A stretch of DNA of 64,000 nt from DASWOJ01 sp964242415. Its GTDB lineage: Bacteria; Pseudomonadota; Alphaproteobacteria; Acetobacterales; Acetobacteraceae. The translations under genes were made by a program, and so were the position numbers. Below are positions 8,197 through 16,926 of this stretch, piece by piece; position 1 is the stretch's first letter; every line of letters starts with the position of its first letter. Location of the stretch: NCBI GenBank assembly GCA_964242415.1, contig CAXTAT010000026.1:20334-84333 (forward strand), written 5' to 3'. The notes under the pieces are model-generated. The model saw nothing but the letters and a program-made list of their open reading frames with translations. It was not told the DNA's origin and ran no database searches.

Positions 8197-9181
8197 GGGG
8201 CGGCCCGGTGCCGATGCGGCCGAGGCGGTGGACGCCGAGGCGCAGGTGGCGCTGGCCTACCGTGCGGTGCTGCACCGGGAGGCCGATCCTGACGGGATGG
8301 CGCACTATGCGCGGGAGTTGCGCGGCGGGCGCGACCTGGCTTGGCTGATCGGGCTGCTGGCCGCGTGTGACGAGTTCCGCGCCTTGCAGGTCCGGGCGGG
8401 GGGGCACAGCTTTCCGCTGGATCAGGCGCCGCCGATGGGGGTGACGCTCGATGGCGACCCGGCGCTGGTGCAGGCCCTGTGGGACCGCGTGGCCCGGGTC
8501 TGGTCCGGCCTGGGCGAGACGGACGCCCACTGGTCCGTGCTGACCGAGGCCCGGTTCCGTGACGGCGCGCTGGACGATGCGGCGCTGGCCGACTTCCAGG
8601 AGACCGGAGCGGGGGAGGTGCGGCGGCTGCTGGCCTGGCTGCGACGGGCCGGGATCACGCCGGGGCCGGAGTGGGTGTGCGCGGAGTTCGGCTGCGGCGT
8701 CGGCCGCGTCACCCGCAACCTGGCGCCGCTGTTCCGCCGGGTGGTCGGCTTCGACGTGTCGGCGCCGCACCTGCGGGGGGCGGCGGCCGGACTGGCGGCG
8801 GACGGGTGCCTCAATGTCGAGCTGGTGCAGGTGCATGGACCTGCGGACCTGGCGGGGTTGCAGGGGGTGGACCTGTTCTACTCGGTGATCTCGCTGCAGC
8901 ACTCGCCGCCGCCGGTCATCATGGACGTGCTGCGGCGTGCCTTTGCCGGGCTGCGTCCGGGTGGCTGCGCGTTTTTCCAGGTTCCGACCTACGCCCAGGG
9001 TTACGCCTACCCGGCGGAGGCCGGCGCCGAGGTGATGGAGATGCACTTCGTGCCGCAAGGCGCGGTGCTGGCCGCCGCGCACCATGCCGGGCTGCGCGTG
9101 GCGGAGGTGCAGCCGGATTGGTGCACGGGGCGGCCAGGCGAGTGGATCAGCAACACATTCCTGTTGGTGAAGGACCTGTGA
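8165..9181 (+). CDS. DUF4214 domain plus class I SAM-dependent methyltransferase
   Basis: A 338-residue two-domain protein. Residues about 27-75 match a DUF4214-type helical module (LAYRAVLHREADPDGMAHYA ... LAACDEFRAL), a module often found in surface-glycan and S-layer-related proteins. Residues about 160-300 are a Rossmann methyltransferase with the SAM motif I CAEFGCGVGRVTRNL, motif II GFDVSAPHL and a post-motif DLFYSVISLQHSPP. The start ATG lies inside the end of the preceding gene. The substrate is unknown; the pairing suggests the two proteins work on the same surface polymer or glycan. The 3' end is 10 bases from a palindromic element and an assembly gap, but the stop at 9179-9181 is upstream of both. 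Confidence 0.8.
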   Translation: MSRSLPWPLRRGRPGADAAEAVDAEAQVALAYRAVLHREADPDGMAHYARELRGGRDLAWLIGLLAACDEFRALQVRAGGHSFPLDQAPPMGVTLDGDPALVQALWDRVARVWSGLGETDAHWSVLTEARFRDGALDDAALADFQETGAGEVRRLLAWLRRAGITPGPEWVCAEFGCGVGRVTRNLAPLFRRVVGFDVSAPHLRGAAAGLAADGCLNVELVQVHGPADLAGLQGVDLFYSVISLQHSPPPVIMDVLRRAFAGLRPGGCAFFQVPTYAQGYAYPAEAGAEVMEMHFVPQGAVLAAAHHAGLRVAEVQPDWCTGRPGEWISNTFLLVKDL

Positions 9182-9190
9182 TGGCTGCTT

Positions 9191-9320
9191 CCTCTCCCTC
9201 CGGGAGAGGGNNNNNNNNNNNNNNNNNNNNNNNNNNNNNNNNNNNNNNNNNNNNNNNNNNNNNNNNNNNNNNNNNNNNNNNNNNNNNNNNNNNNNNNNNN
9301 NNNNNNNNNNGGGAGAGGGG
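9191..9320. repeat. Palindromic intergenic element, copy 2, broken by an assembly gap
   Basis: Left flank 9191-9210 is the beginning of a left arm; right flank 9311-9320 (GGGAGAGGGG) is the end of a right arm. Everything between is N. The flanks share GGGAGAGGG, so the true element could be full length or the contigs could nearly touch. Confidence 0.8.
9211..9310. other. Assembly gap of exactly 100 N
   Basis: A fixed-size run of unknown bases, conventional for an unknown gap length. It lies wholly inside a palindromic element, so the assembler failed at the repeat. Confidence 0.99.
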
Positions 9321-9367
9321 GCAGCGATCATGGGCCTGACAAATCTTGGCGGGGCCATTGGGGGCCG

Positions 9368-10228
9368 ATGCCCTATCAGACCGGAAACCTTGGGAACGGG
9401 CTGATGGTCTCCCTCGTCTGCTTCGTGTGCCAGATGGCGATCAGCGGGCCGTCCTACGGCCGCAAGGTCTCGCTTGGAACCTTCTCCAGCGCCGCCGATG
9501 GCGGGGCCTCGGTGGAGCAGTGGGGCAAGCGTCCGCTCTGCGTGCTATGCGCCACGCTGCAGGACCGCAGCAGCCCCAAGCCGGGCAAGGCCCTCGCCGC
9601 AGCCGCGCTGGCCGCCGCCGCGGTGGGTGGCTTCCTGTTCTGGAACGGGAGCTTTGACGCCGCGCCGCAGCCGTCCGATAGCCCAACGGTCCTCGCCTTC
9701 GACGTGACCGGCGCCAAGCCCATGACGACCGGCGGCGGGAGTGCCGGCAAGGGCGTCCGGCTGGTCATTACCAGGGATAAACGCGCGCAGACCGACATGA
9801 CGCTTGAGGAGGCCGTTCAGCAGCTCGCGTCGATGGCGCCCCAGGTCGAAATGGTCGATGTCGGCCGAGCGCCAAACGCTTCGTCAAACTCGCTGACGAG
9901 CAGCTTTGCCCCGCCCGGGCAAGAAGCGCCGGCACCCGGTGCGTCCCTGGCCGCGGGGGTCTCAAAGCTGTGGCCGAACACGACCCTGGCTGGCACCCGC
10001 TGGACCCTGCGCCCGCGCGACAAGGGCACCATGATGCTGCGGATCGACCTCGGGCTGCAGCAGGTCGCCAGCCTGATCGTGCCGCCGGAGTGGGACACGG
10101 CCGACCCAGAGCGGTTCGAGGCAATGGTGGACCGCCTGCGTGAGGTCGTGCTGCAACGCTTCCCGCTGCAGTCCGCCCTGTTCATGTTCTGGCGCGACGC
10201 CAAGCTGTCCCTGATCCCGGTGCCCTGA
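9368..10228 (+). CDS. Hypothetical protein with two CxxC pairs and one membrane helix
   Basis: A 286-residue protein I do not recognise. The N-terminal 61 residues contain CFVC (18-21) and CVLC (58-61), a spacing that could form a zinc ribbon. A single hydrophobic helix follows at about residues 76-92 (LAAAALAAAAVGGFLFW), and the remaining 190 residues would be on the other side of the membrane. The outer part contains an Ala/Pro-rich linker near residue 180 and ends in a compact domain (FMFWRDAKLSLIPVP). A GGGGG stretch precedes the ATG. It stands alone between an element-associated gap and the oppositely oriented helicase gene. The coding call rests on length and codon bias only. Confidence 0.6.
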   Translation: MPYQTGNLGNGLMVSLVCFVCQMAISGPSYGRKVSLGTFSSAADGGASVEQWGKRPLCVLCATLQDRSSPKPGKALAAAALAAAAVGGFLFWNGSFDAAPQPSDSPTVLAFDVTGAKPMTTGGGSAGKGVRLVITRDKRAQTDMTLEEAVQQLASMAPQVEMVDVGRAPNASSNSLTSSFAPPGQEAPAPGASLAAGVSKLWPNTTLAGTRWTLRPRDKGTMMLRIDLGLQQVASLIVPPEWDTADPERFEAMVDRLREVVLQRFPLQSALFMFWRDAKLSLIPVP

Positions 10229-10258
10229 TGCCCTGGCCTAGGGGCGGGGCAGCAGCCG

Positions 10259-11956
10259 TCAGCCCCGTGCCGCCCGCGGCGCCTTGCGGCTGACGTAGCT
10301 GCGGCCCGGCCGGGGGCCGGAGGTGCGCTGGTCCGACCCGGCCGTCGCAGGCTCGATCCGCGCCTCCCCCTCCCCCGCGTGGCGCGTTGCCTGGGCGAAG
10401 CGGTCGGCGGCCTCGGCGGTGATCTCGAACCGGGTGTCGGTGTCGAAGATGCGGATGGCGCCGATGTCGGCCTTGGTGACGCCGCCCAACCGGCAGATCA
10501 GCGGGATCAGCCACTTGGGATCGGCGTTCTGCCGCCGCCCGATGGTCAGGCGGAACCAGGCGCCGCCGGTCATCGACCGCTGCGGCTCCCGCGGCTCGCG
10601 CGTCATGCCGCCGAAGCGGCCCGGCACCGGCTCGCGCACCGGGGGCGCTTCGTCGAACTGCTCCTCCGGCGCGGGCAGCCGGCCGCGATACTGGCGGACC
10701 AGGGCGGCGGCGATCCACTCGGCCGGGCGGCCCTCCAGCAGCAGGCGGGCGAGGACCAGGTCCTCGTCGGACGGCGCCTCCGCCAGGATCGGGTCGGCCA
10801 GCAGGCGCTCCTGGTCGCGCTCGCGGATCAGCTCGGCGCTCGGCGGGTCGCTCCAGCCGGCGTCCACCCCGGCGGCGGTCAGCAACTGCTCGGCCCGGCG
10901 GCGCTTGGGATAGGGCACTAGCAGGACCGAGGTGCCCTTGCGCCCGGCCCGCCCGGTGCGCCCGCTGCGGTGCAGCATGGTCTCCTTGTTGGTCGGCAGG
11001 TCGGCGTGGATCACCAGGTCCAGGTCCGGCAGGTCCAGGCCGCGCGCCGCGACGTCGGTGGCGACGCACACCCGGCTGCGGCCGTCGCGCAGGGATTGCA
11101 GGGCGCCGGTACGCTCGTGCTGGCTGAGTTCGCCGGACAGCGCCACGGCGTCGAAGCCGCGCTCGATCAGGCGGCCGTGCAGGCGGCGCACCCCCTCACG
11201 CGTGGCGCAGAACACCAGGCTGGCGCGGGATTCGAAGTAGCGCAGCACGTTGACCGCCGCGCGCTCGGCGTCGTGCGGCGCCATGGTGACGGCGCGGTAC
11301 TCGATGTCGCCATGCGGCTCGCGCCCGGTGCCCGCATCGATCCGCAGGGCGTCGCGCTGGTAGCGCCGGGCCAGGGAGGCGATCTCCTTCGGGATGGTGG
11401 CGCTGAACAGCAGGGTGCGGCGCTCGGCGGGGGTGGCGTCGAGGATGAACTCCAGGTCCTCGCGGAACCCGAGGTCGAGCATCTCGTCGGCCTCGTCGAG
11501 CACCACGGCGCGCAGGCCCCCGAGGTCGAGGCGGCCCCGCTCCAGGTGGTCGCGCAGGCGGCCCGGCGTGCCCACGACGAGGTGGCAGCCGGCGGCCAGC
11601 ACGCGCTGCTCGGCCCGGCTGTCCATGCCGCCGACGCAGGTGGCGATGCGCGCGCCGGTCGGGCTGTACAGCCAGGCCAGCTCCCCCTGCACCTGCATCG
11701 CCAGCTCGCGCGTCGGCGCGATCAGCAGCGCAAGCGGGGCGCCGGGCTTGCCGAAGCGCTCCTCGCCGCCGAGCAGGGTCGGGGCGAGGGCCAGGCCGTA
11801 GGCGACGGTCTTGCCGGACCCGGTTTGGGCGGATACCAGCAGGTTGCGGCCTTCTGCCTCTGGCGCCAGGACGGCGGACTGCACGGCGGTTGGCTCGGTG
11901 TACTCGCGGGCGTCGAGCGCGCGGTTGAGGGCCGGGTTGACGGTCGGGAAGGGCAT
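10259..11956 (-). CDS. DEAD-box ATP-dependent RNA helicase with DbpA-type RNA-binding domain
   Basis: A 565-residue helicase. Motifs are present in order: Q motif near the N-terminus, motif I AQTGSGKT, Ia PTRELAMQVQ, motif II VLDEADEMLD, motif III SAT, and in the second RecA domain ATDVAARGLDLP and HRSGRTGRAGR. Residues about 480-540 (WFRLTIGRRQNADPKWLIPL ... ADIGAIRIFDTDTRFEI) match the DbpA/CsdA RNA-binding domain, and the tail is Arg/Lys-rich (PGRSYVSRKAPRAARG). It probably unwinds rRNA or mRNA structure in ribosome assembly or cold adaptation. Which of deaD, dbpA or rhlE it corresponds to is not settled. It is divergent from rpsT. Confidence 0.92.
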   Translation of the reverse strand: MPFPTVNPALNRALDAREYTEPTAVQSAVLAPEAEGRNLLVSAQTGSGKTVAYGLALAPTLLGGEERFGKPGAPLALLIAPTRELAMQVQGELAWLYSPTGARIATCVGGMDSRAEQRVLAAGCHLVVGTPGRLRDHLERGRLDLGGLRAVVLDEADEMLDLGFREDLEFILDATPAERRTLLFSATIPKEIASLARRYQRDALRIDAGTGREPHGDIEYRAVTMAPHDAERAAVNVLRYFESRASLVFCATREGVRRLHGRLIERGFDAVALSGELSQHERTGALQSLRDGRSRVCVATDVAARGLDLPDLDLVIHADLPTNKETMLHRSGRTGRAGRKGTSVLLVPYPKRRRAEQLLTAAGVDAGWSDPPSAELIRERDQERLLADPILAEAPSDEDLVLARLLLEGRPAEWIAAALVRQYRGRLPAPEEQFDEAPPVREPVPGRFGGMTREPREPQRSMTGGAWFRLTIGRRQNADPKWLIPLICRLGGVTKADIGAIRIFDTDTRFEITAEAADRFAQATRHAGEGEARIEPATAGSDQRTSGPRPGRSYVSRKAPRAARG

Positions 11957-11967
11957 TGTTCTACCAT

Positions 11968-12010
11968 TTCAGCAGCGGGCGATCCAGCCGCGAGCACTTC
12001 AGCAGCGGGC
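11968..12010. repeat. Short direct repeat upstream of the helicase gene
   Basis: Two copies of TTCAGCAGCGGGC (11968-11980 and 11998-12010) spaced 30 bases apart in the helicase leader. They could be a duplicated regulatory site or chance; nothing else supports a role. Confidence 0.4.
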
Positions 12011-12127
12011 AGATGGGCCGTGGAACCCGGTGATATAGGGCATCACCCCTGCCAATCCTAATCCTTGATGGTGCACGGCTGCCCGGCAACAGGTTGTGCT
12101 TTACCGACCGTCGCTGATCTGTAACGC

Positions 12128-12156
12128 TTGACTTGGCTGGTACCGAAACCTAGAAA
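12128..12156 (+). promoter_or_regulatory. Candidate sigma-70 promoter of rpsT
   Basis: TTGACT (12128-12133) and TAGAAA (12151-12156) are separated by 17 bases, 54 bases upstream of the rpsT start. Match to consensus is 5/6 and 4/6. Confidence 0.5.
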
Positions 12157-12209
12157 AACGCCCTTCCCAGTGCGCCAAGCGCACCCGCATCGAGCGTACG
12201 AGAGAGTTC

Positions 12210-12494
12210 ATGGCCAACACCGCATCTGCGCGCAAGCGCATCCGCCAGACTGCCAAGCGCACCCTGCGCAACACCGCGCGGAAGTCCCGCATGAGGACGT
12301 TCGTCAAGAAGGTGGAAGTCGCCTGCGCGTCTGGCGACAAGGACGCAGCCGCCGCAGCCTTGCGCGCCGCGCAACCAGAAATGCAACGTGCCGCCGGCAA
12401 GGGCGTGATCCATAAGAACACGGTCTCCCGCAAGCTGTCGCGGCTGTCTGCACGCGTGAAGGCGTTGGCCGGGGCACAGCCCGCCAGCGTCTAG
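12210..12494 (+). CDS. rpsT: 30S ribosomal protein S20
   Basis: A 94-residue basic protein, the usual length, beginning MANTASARKRIRQ with the typical S20 basic helix, and containing GVIHKNTVSRKLSRLSARV near the C-terminus. S20 binds 16S rRNA and is a primary assembly protein of the small subunit. A GAGAGAG purine stretch precedes the ATG. rpsT directly upstream of dnaA in the same direction is a common arrangement in alphaproteobacteria. A short GC hairpin with a weak T run follows the stop and could separate it from dnaA. Confidence 0.97.
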   Translation: MANTASARKRIRQTAKRTLRNTARKSRMRTFVKKVEVACASGDKDAAAAALRAAQPEMQRAAGKGVIHKNTVSRKLSRLSARVKALAGAQPASV

Positions 12495-12502
12495 GTTCGA
12501 TT

Positions 12503-12525
12503 GGCGGCCCTCGCCGCCTTTAGAT
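12503..12525 (+). terminator. Weak hairpin after rpsT
   Basis: Stem GGCGGC (12503-12508) and GCCGCC (12513-12518) with a 4-base loop, followed by TTTAGAT. The T run is short, so termination may be partial. Confidence 0.5.
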
Positions 12526-12758
12526 ATACCTCGAAGTAGTCAAGTGCGGGCGTAGCCACGCGTCCACTTTTGTCTGGCACTGTGTTAAGTTACATTTGCC
12601 TTTGACAGTTTTTGATTGCTTCTTGAAGGCTTTGGTTTTACTTTCTCTTACGCGGCAACCTCTTGGTGCTGCTCCCTGTCTGGCCTCGTCTTGGCGTCTT
12701 GCTAGGGCGGATGGGACAATTCGTTCTTAGTGGCTCGCCCACTGGCAGGCAGGTATTG
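12526..12758 (+). promoter_or_regulatory. dnaA leader, AT-richer than surroundings
   Basis: This 233-base stretch contains runs such as TTTGACAGTTTTTGATTGC near 12600 and is the most AT-rich part of the region, as expected for the dnaA promoter and leader. A TTGACA is at 12602-12607, but I see no good -10 at the right distance. No TTATCCACA-type DnaA boxes are visible, so this is not evidently the origin. Confidence 0.4.
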
Positions 12759-14270
12759 ATGGCGTCTCATCCACGCAGCATCGACTTCGGGCCGGCACGA
12801 GGGGCGCCCGACCACGGCGCCAGGGATGGCGCGCTGGACGATGCGCTGACTGGCCTTGCCGGGGATGGAGGCGGGGGCGACCCCGACCCGCAGCTTGCCG
12901 CCCATTGGGACCGCGTGCGCGACCGCCTGCAGCAGGATGTGGGCGAGGTCGAGTTCCGCATGTGGCTGCGCCCCATGACCCTGGGCAGCGTGGATGGCGA
13001 CGAAGTGACGTTGCTGCTGCCGACCCGCTTCCTGCGCGACTGGGTGCGCGGCCATTACGCCGACAAGCTGAACGCGCTGTGGCAGCAGGAGGACAGGCGG
13101 GTCCGCCGGGTCGATATCCGGGTGGGCGGCGTCGCGGCGGCGTCGGACTTGCCGGAGCTGGCCGCGTCCCCTGCCCCGCCGCCTCCCACCGCCCATGCTG
13201 CCCCGGCGGCGCGGGCGCAGGCGACCGAGGTCCGGGCCGACATGGCGGCGCCGCTCGACCCCCGGTTCGAGTTCGACAGCTTCGTCGTCGGCAAGCCCAA
13301 CGAGTTCGCCTATGCCTGTGCCCGCCGCGTGGCGGAACGGCCGAGCAGCCTCGGCTTCAATCCGCTGTTCCTGTATGGCGGCGTCGGCTTGGGCAAGACG
13401 CACCTGATGCACGCCATCGGGCTGGAGCTGTCCCGGCGCGACACCCAGACCATCCAGGTCGCCTATATGTCGGCCGAGAAGTTCATGTACCGCTTCATCG
13501 CCGCCATCCGCAGCCAATCGACCATGGAGTTCAAGGAGCAGCTCCGCAGCGTCGATGTGCTGATGGTCGATGACCTGCAGTTCCTGATCGGCAAGGACAA
13601 CACGCAGGAGGAGTTCTTCCACACCTTCAATGCGCTGGTCGATGCCGGCAAGCAGATCGTGGTGTCGGCCGACAAGTCGCCCTCCGACCTGTCGGGGCTG
13701 GAGGACCGGCTGCGGACGCGGCTCGGCTGCGGCATGGTGGCCGACCTGCATGCGACGACGTTCGAGCTGCGCATCAGCATCCTGGAGGCCAAGGCGATCC
13801 GCGGCGGCACGGCGGTGCCGCCCAAGGTGCTGGAGTTCCTGGCGCACAAGATCACCAGCAACGTGCGCGAGCTGGAGGGCAGCCTGAACCGGCTGATCGC
13901 CCACGCCAACCTGTTCGGCCGGCCGATCACCCTGGAAAGCACGCAGGAGGTCCTGCACGACATCCTGAAGGCGCATGACCGCCGGGTCACGATCGAGGAG
14001 ATCCAGAAGCGCGTCGCCGAGCACTGGAACATCCGCCTGGCCGACATGAGCAGCGCCCGCCGTGCCCGTGCCGTGGCGCGGCCGCGGCAGGTTGCGATGT
14101 ACCTGGCCAAGCAGCTCACCAGCCGGTCGCTGCCCGAGATCGGCCGCAAGTTCGGCAACCGCGACCACACGACGGTGATGCACGCGGTCAAGGTGGTGGC
14201 CGAGCTGATCGAGACCGACGCCGACTTTGGCGAGCGGGTGGAGCTGCTGCGGCGCATGCTTGAGAGCTGA
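12759..14270 (+). CDS. dnaA: Chromosomal replication initiator protein DnaA
   Basis: A 503-residue initiator ATPase. Domain I at residues about 45-125 (VEFRMWLRPMTLGS), a Pro/Ala linker near 140-165, the AAA+ core with Walker A GGVGLGKTHL at about 207, Walker B MVDDLQFLIG at about 268, and the C-terminal DNA-binding domain with the signature GNRDHTTVMHAVKVV. It binds DnaA boxes and opens oriC. The ATG at 12759 (MASHPRSI) was chosen over the upstream one at 12663 because it follows a CAGGCAGG purine stretch and gives a normal length. dnaN and recF follow in the same orientation after a palindromic element. Confidence 0.96.
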   Translation: MASHPRSIDFGPARGAPDHGARDGALDDALTGLAGDGGGGDPDPQLAAHWDRVRDRLQQDVGEVEFRMWLRPMTLGSVDGDEVTLLLPTRFLRDWVRGHYADKLNALWQQEDRRVRRVDIRVGGVAAASDLPELAASPAPPPPTAHAAPAARAQATEVRADMAAPLDPRFEFDSFVVGKPNEFAYACARRVAERPSSLGFNPLFLYGGVGLGKTHLMHAIGLELSRRDTQTIQVAYMSAEKFMYRFIAAIRSQSTMEFKEQLRSVDVLMVDDLQFLIGKDNTQEEFFHTFNALVDAGKQIVVSADKSPSDLSGLEDRLRTRLGCGMVADLHATTFELRISILEAKAIRGGTAVPPKVLEFLAHKITSNVRELEGSLNRLIAHANLFGRPITLESTQEVLHDILKAHDRRVTIEEIQKRVAEHWNIRLADMSSARRARAVARPRQVAMYLAKQLTSRSLPEIGRKFGNRDHTTVMHAVKVVAELIETDADFGERVELLRRMLES

Positions 14271-14310
14271 GCACAGGGCAATTGCCCATGAGGCAAGGAC
14301 CGTCCTGACT

Positions 14311-14452
14311 CCCCCGCCCTCCGGGAGAGGGTTGGGGTGAGGGACGCTGCAAGGGCCGAGTCCAGCCGAGTTGGGAGCGGGTTGCGTCCTCATGCGGGCC
14401 GGCCAGCCCCTTGCGGCCTCCCTCACCCCGGCCCTCTCCCGGAGGGAGAGGG
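14311..14452. repeat. Palindromic intergenic element, copy 3
   Basis: Left arm 14311-14343 (slightly altered, CCCCCGCCCTCCGGG) and right arm 14420-14452. It separates dnaA from dnaN, two genes that are normally expressed together. An outer-end remnant GGGCAATTGCCCATGAGGC is at 14276-14294. Confidence 0.9.
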
Positions 14453-14550
14453 GGCAGCGGAGGCAATGCCCTGAAGCCGACCAAGCCGGTTTGCCATGGG
14501 GGGCGCATCCGCTAAGGTGAGCGCCCGCGCTGCCCAACAGGAAGCATCCC

Positions 14551-15675
14551 ATGAAGTTCAAGGCCGACCGCGCGACCCTGCTCAAGGCTTTGGCCCACAT
14601 CCAGAGCGTCGCGGAAAAGCGCAACACCATCCCCATCCTGGCCAACGCGCTGATCCAGGTGCGCGACGGCAAGCTGAGCTTCACCGCGACCGACATGGAG
14701 ATCGCCATCGTCGAGGAGGTGGCCGCCAGCGCCTCCCGCGACGGCGCCACCACGGCGCCGGCGGCCACGCTGTATGAGATCGTCCGCAAGCTGCCCGAGG
14801 GCGCGGAGCTTGAGTTCGAGACGGCGGGGGAAGGCGCGCAGATGACCCTGCGCGCCGGGCGGTATGCCACGAGCCTGGTGACGCTGCCGACGGATGATTT
14901 CCCCAGCATGACGGCCGGGCAGTTGCCGCACAGCTTCAAGCTGACGGGCCTGGCGCTGCGCGGCCTGATCGACCGCACCCGCTTCGCCATCAGCACCGAG
15001 GAGACGCGGTACTACCTGAACGGCATCTACCTGCACGCTGCCGAGGGCGACGCTGGCCATGTGCTGCGGGCCGTTGCCACCGACGGCCATCGCCTGGCCC
15101 GCGTGGAGGAGCCAATCCCCGAGGGCGCCGCAGGGATGCCCGGCGTCATCATTCCGCGCAAGACCGTCGCCGAGATCAGGAAGCTGCTCGACGAGGAGGG
15201 CGGCGAGGTGGAGGTCGCGCTGTCGGACACCCGCATCCAGTTCAAGGCGGGTCCGATCACGCTGACGAGCAAGCTGATCGACGGCACCTTCCCCGAGTAC
15301 GAGCGGGTGATCCCCAAGGACAACGACAAGGTGTTGCGGGTCGGCAAGAAGGACTTCTCCGACGCCGTTGCCCGGGTGGCCGCCATCAGCAGCGAGCGGT
15401 CGCGGCCGGTGAAGATGGCGCTGGCGCAGGACCTGCTGACCCTGTCTGCCGCCAGCCCGGACCAGGGCACGGCGAGCGAGGAGCTGGACGGCGGCCGGGT
15501 CGCCTATGCGTCGTCGCCGTTGGAGATCGGCTTCCAGGCGCGTTACCTCAACGACATCACCGACCAGATTGCCGACAAGGTGGAGTTCCACTTCTCCGAC
15601 GGGTCCGCCCCGACCGTGGTGCGGGACGGCGGCGACAGCAGCGCGCTGTATGTGCTGATGCCGATGCGTGTGTAG
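14551..15675 (+). CDS. dnaN: DNA polymerase III subunit beta (sliding clamp)
   Basis: A 374-residue clamp of normal length with the three-fold beta-clamp layout. The N-terminal segment VAEKRNTIPILANALIQ, the ATDMEIAI strand, the middle-domain TRYYLNGIYLH and AVATDGHRLARVE, and the C-terminal YVLMPMRV ending are all diagnostic. The clamp encircles DNA and tethers polymerase III and other partners. The start ATG at 14551 gives the standard beginning MKFKADRATLLKAL. It is 280 bases downstream of dnaA, with a palindromic element in between, and 22 bases upstream of recF. Confidence 0.97.
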   Translation: MKFKADRATLLKALAHIQSVAEKRNTIPILANALIQVRDGKLSFTATDMEIAIVEEVAASASRDGATTAPAATLYEIVRKLPEGAELEFETAGEGAQMTLRAGRYATSLVTLPTDDFPSMTAGQLPHSFKLTGLALRGLIDRTRFAISTEETRYYLNGIYLHAAEGDAGHVLRAVATDGHRLARVEEPIPEGAAGMPGVIIPRKTVAEIRKLLDEEGGEVEVALSDTRIQFKAGPITLTSKLIDGTFPEYERVIPKDNDKVLRVGKKDFSDAVARVAAISSERSRPVKMALAQDLLTLSAASPDQGTASEELDGGRVAYASSPLEIGFQARYLNDITDQIADKVEFHFSDGSAPTVVRDGGDSSALYVLMPMRV

Positions 15676-15697
15676 GGCGGTGCCCCGCTAACCCGGC

Positions 15698-16867
15698 GTG
15701 CTGAGGCTCACGCGCCTCACCCTCACGCAGTTCCGCAACTACCCGGCCCTGACGTGGCGGCCCGCCGCTCGGGTGGCGGTCATCACCGGGCCGAACGGCT
15801 CCGGCAAGACCAACCTGCTGGAGGCGGTGTCCCTGCTGCAGCCCGGACGCGGCCTGCGCGGGGCGCGGGTGGCGGACCTGGCCCGGCAGGCGCCGGATGC
15901 GCCGGGGCGCTGGGGGGTGGCGGCGCGGGTGCTGCGGGACGATACGGAAACCGACCTGGGCACCGGCACCCCGCCGGACGGGCCAGCCGATCGCCGGGTG
16001 TTCCGGCTGAACGGCACGGCGCCGCGCAGCCAGGCGGAGGTCGCGGCCGTCGTCGCCGCGGTCTGGCTGACGCCGCAGATGGACCGGCTGTTCCAGGAGG
16101 GCGCCTCGGGCCGGCGGCGGTTCCTGGACCGGCTGGTGTGGGCGCTGGAGCCGGGCCATGCGCGGGAGGTGTCGGCGTACGAGACGGCGCTGGCCGGGCG
16201 CAACCGGCTGCTGGCGAACGGCGGGGCGGACCCGGCGTGGCTGGCGGGCGTGGAGGACAGCATGGCCCGGCACGCCGTCGCCGCCACCGCCGCGCGGGCC
16301 GGGCTGGTGGCGCGGCTCAATGCGGTGCTGGCGGCCGGCGCGACGGGCCGCTTCCCGGTGGCGCGGCTGGCGCTGATCGACCCCGTGGCGGACCGCCTGG
16401 CCATCCAGCCGGCCCTGGCGGTGGAGGACTGGCTGCGCGAGACGCTGCGCGAGGGGCGTGCGCGGGACGCCGCCGCCGGGTCGGCCGCCGTGGGGGCGCA
16501 CCGGGCGGACATGGCGCTGTCGGACGCCGGTAGCGGCCTGGCGGCGGGGCTGGCCAGCACGGGCCAGCAGAAGGCGCTGCTGATCGGCGTCGTGCTGGGG
16601 CATGCCGCGCTGATTGCCGATGCGCGGGGCGCGGCGCCGTTGCTGCTGCTGGACGAGCCGGCGGTGCACCTGGACGGCCCGCGACGGGAGGCGTTGTGGG
16701 ACGCGCTGCTGGGCCTGCCGGCGCAGGTCCTGCTGACCGGCACCGACCCGGAGCCGTTTGCGGCGCTGCGCGGCCAGGCGGAGTGGCTGCGGACCGGGGA
16801 CGGGATGCTTGCCGCGGAGGGACGGGCGCCGTTGTCCCCTGGCTTAGAGGCAGGGTGGATGGCGTGA
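15698..16867 (+). CDS. recF: DNA replication and repair protein RecF
   Basis: A 389-residue SMC-like ATPase starting at a GTG. Walker A GPNGSGKTNLLEAV is near residue 30, the ABC-type signature region reads LASTGQQKALLIGVVLGHA, and Walker B is LLLLDEPAVHLD. RecF works with RecO and RecR to load RecA at gapped DNA. The conserved N-terminal LTLTQFRNYPAL supports the GTG start. It lies 22 bases after dnaN. gyrB, which often follows in alphaproteobacteria, is absent; a multi-copy repeat region and an opposite-strand gene follow instead. Confidence 0.95.
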   Translation: MLRLTRLTLTQFRNYPALTWRPAARVAVITGPNGSGKTNLLEAVSLLQPGRGLRGARVADLARQAPDAPGRWGVAARVLRDDTETDLGTGTPPDGPADRRVFRLNGTAPRSQAEVAAVVAAVWLTPQMDRLFQEGASGRRRFLDRLVWALEPGHAREVSAYETALAGRNRLLANGGADPAWLAGVEDSMARHAVAATAARAGLVARLNAVLAAGATGRFPVARLALIDPVADRLAIQPALAVEDWLRETLREGRARDAAAGSAAVGAHRADMALSDAGSGLAAGLASTGQQKALLIGVVLGHAALIADARGAAPLLLLDEPAVHLDGPRREALWDALLGLPAQVLLTGTDPEPFAALRGQAEWLRTGDGMLAAEGRAPLSPGLEAGWMA

Positions 16868-16926
16868 GTCCACTGCCTGCGCCTGCTCCCTTCCGGCAGG
16901 GCGATCGCATATGATGGGAGAAGCCA

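Noticed and set aside
12495..12758. oriC upstream of dnaA
   Set aside because: The stretch is AT-richer than its neighbours, but I find no cluster of DnaA boxes.
12702..14996. A 764-codon minus-strand frame opposite dnaA and dnaN
   Set aside because: Antisense shadow of well-identified genes; low-complexity composition and no domain.
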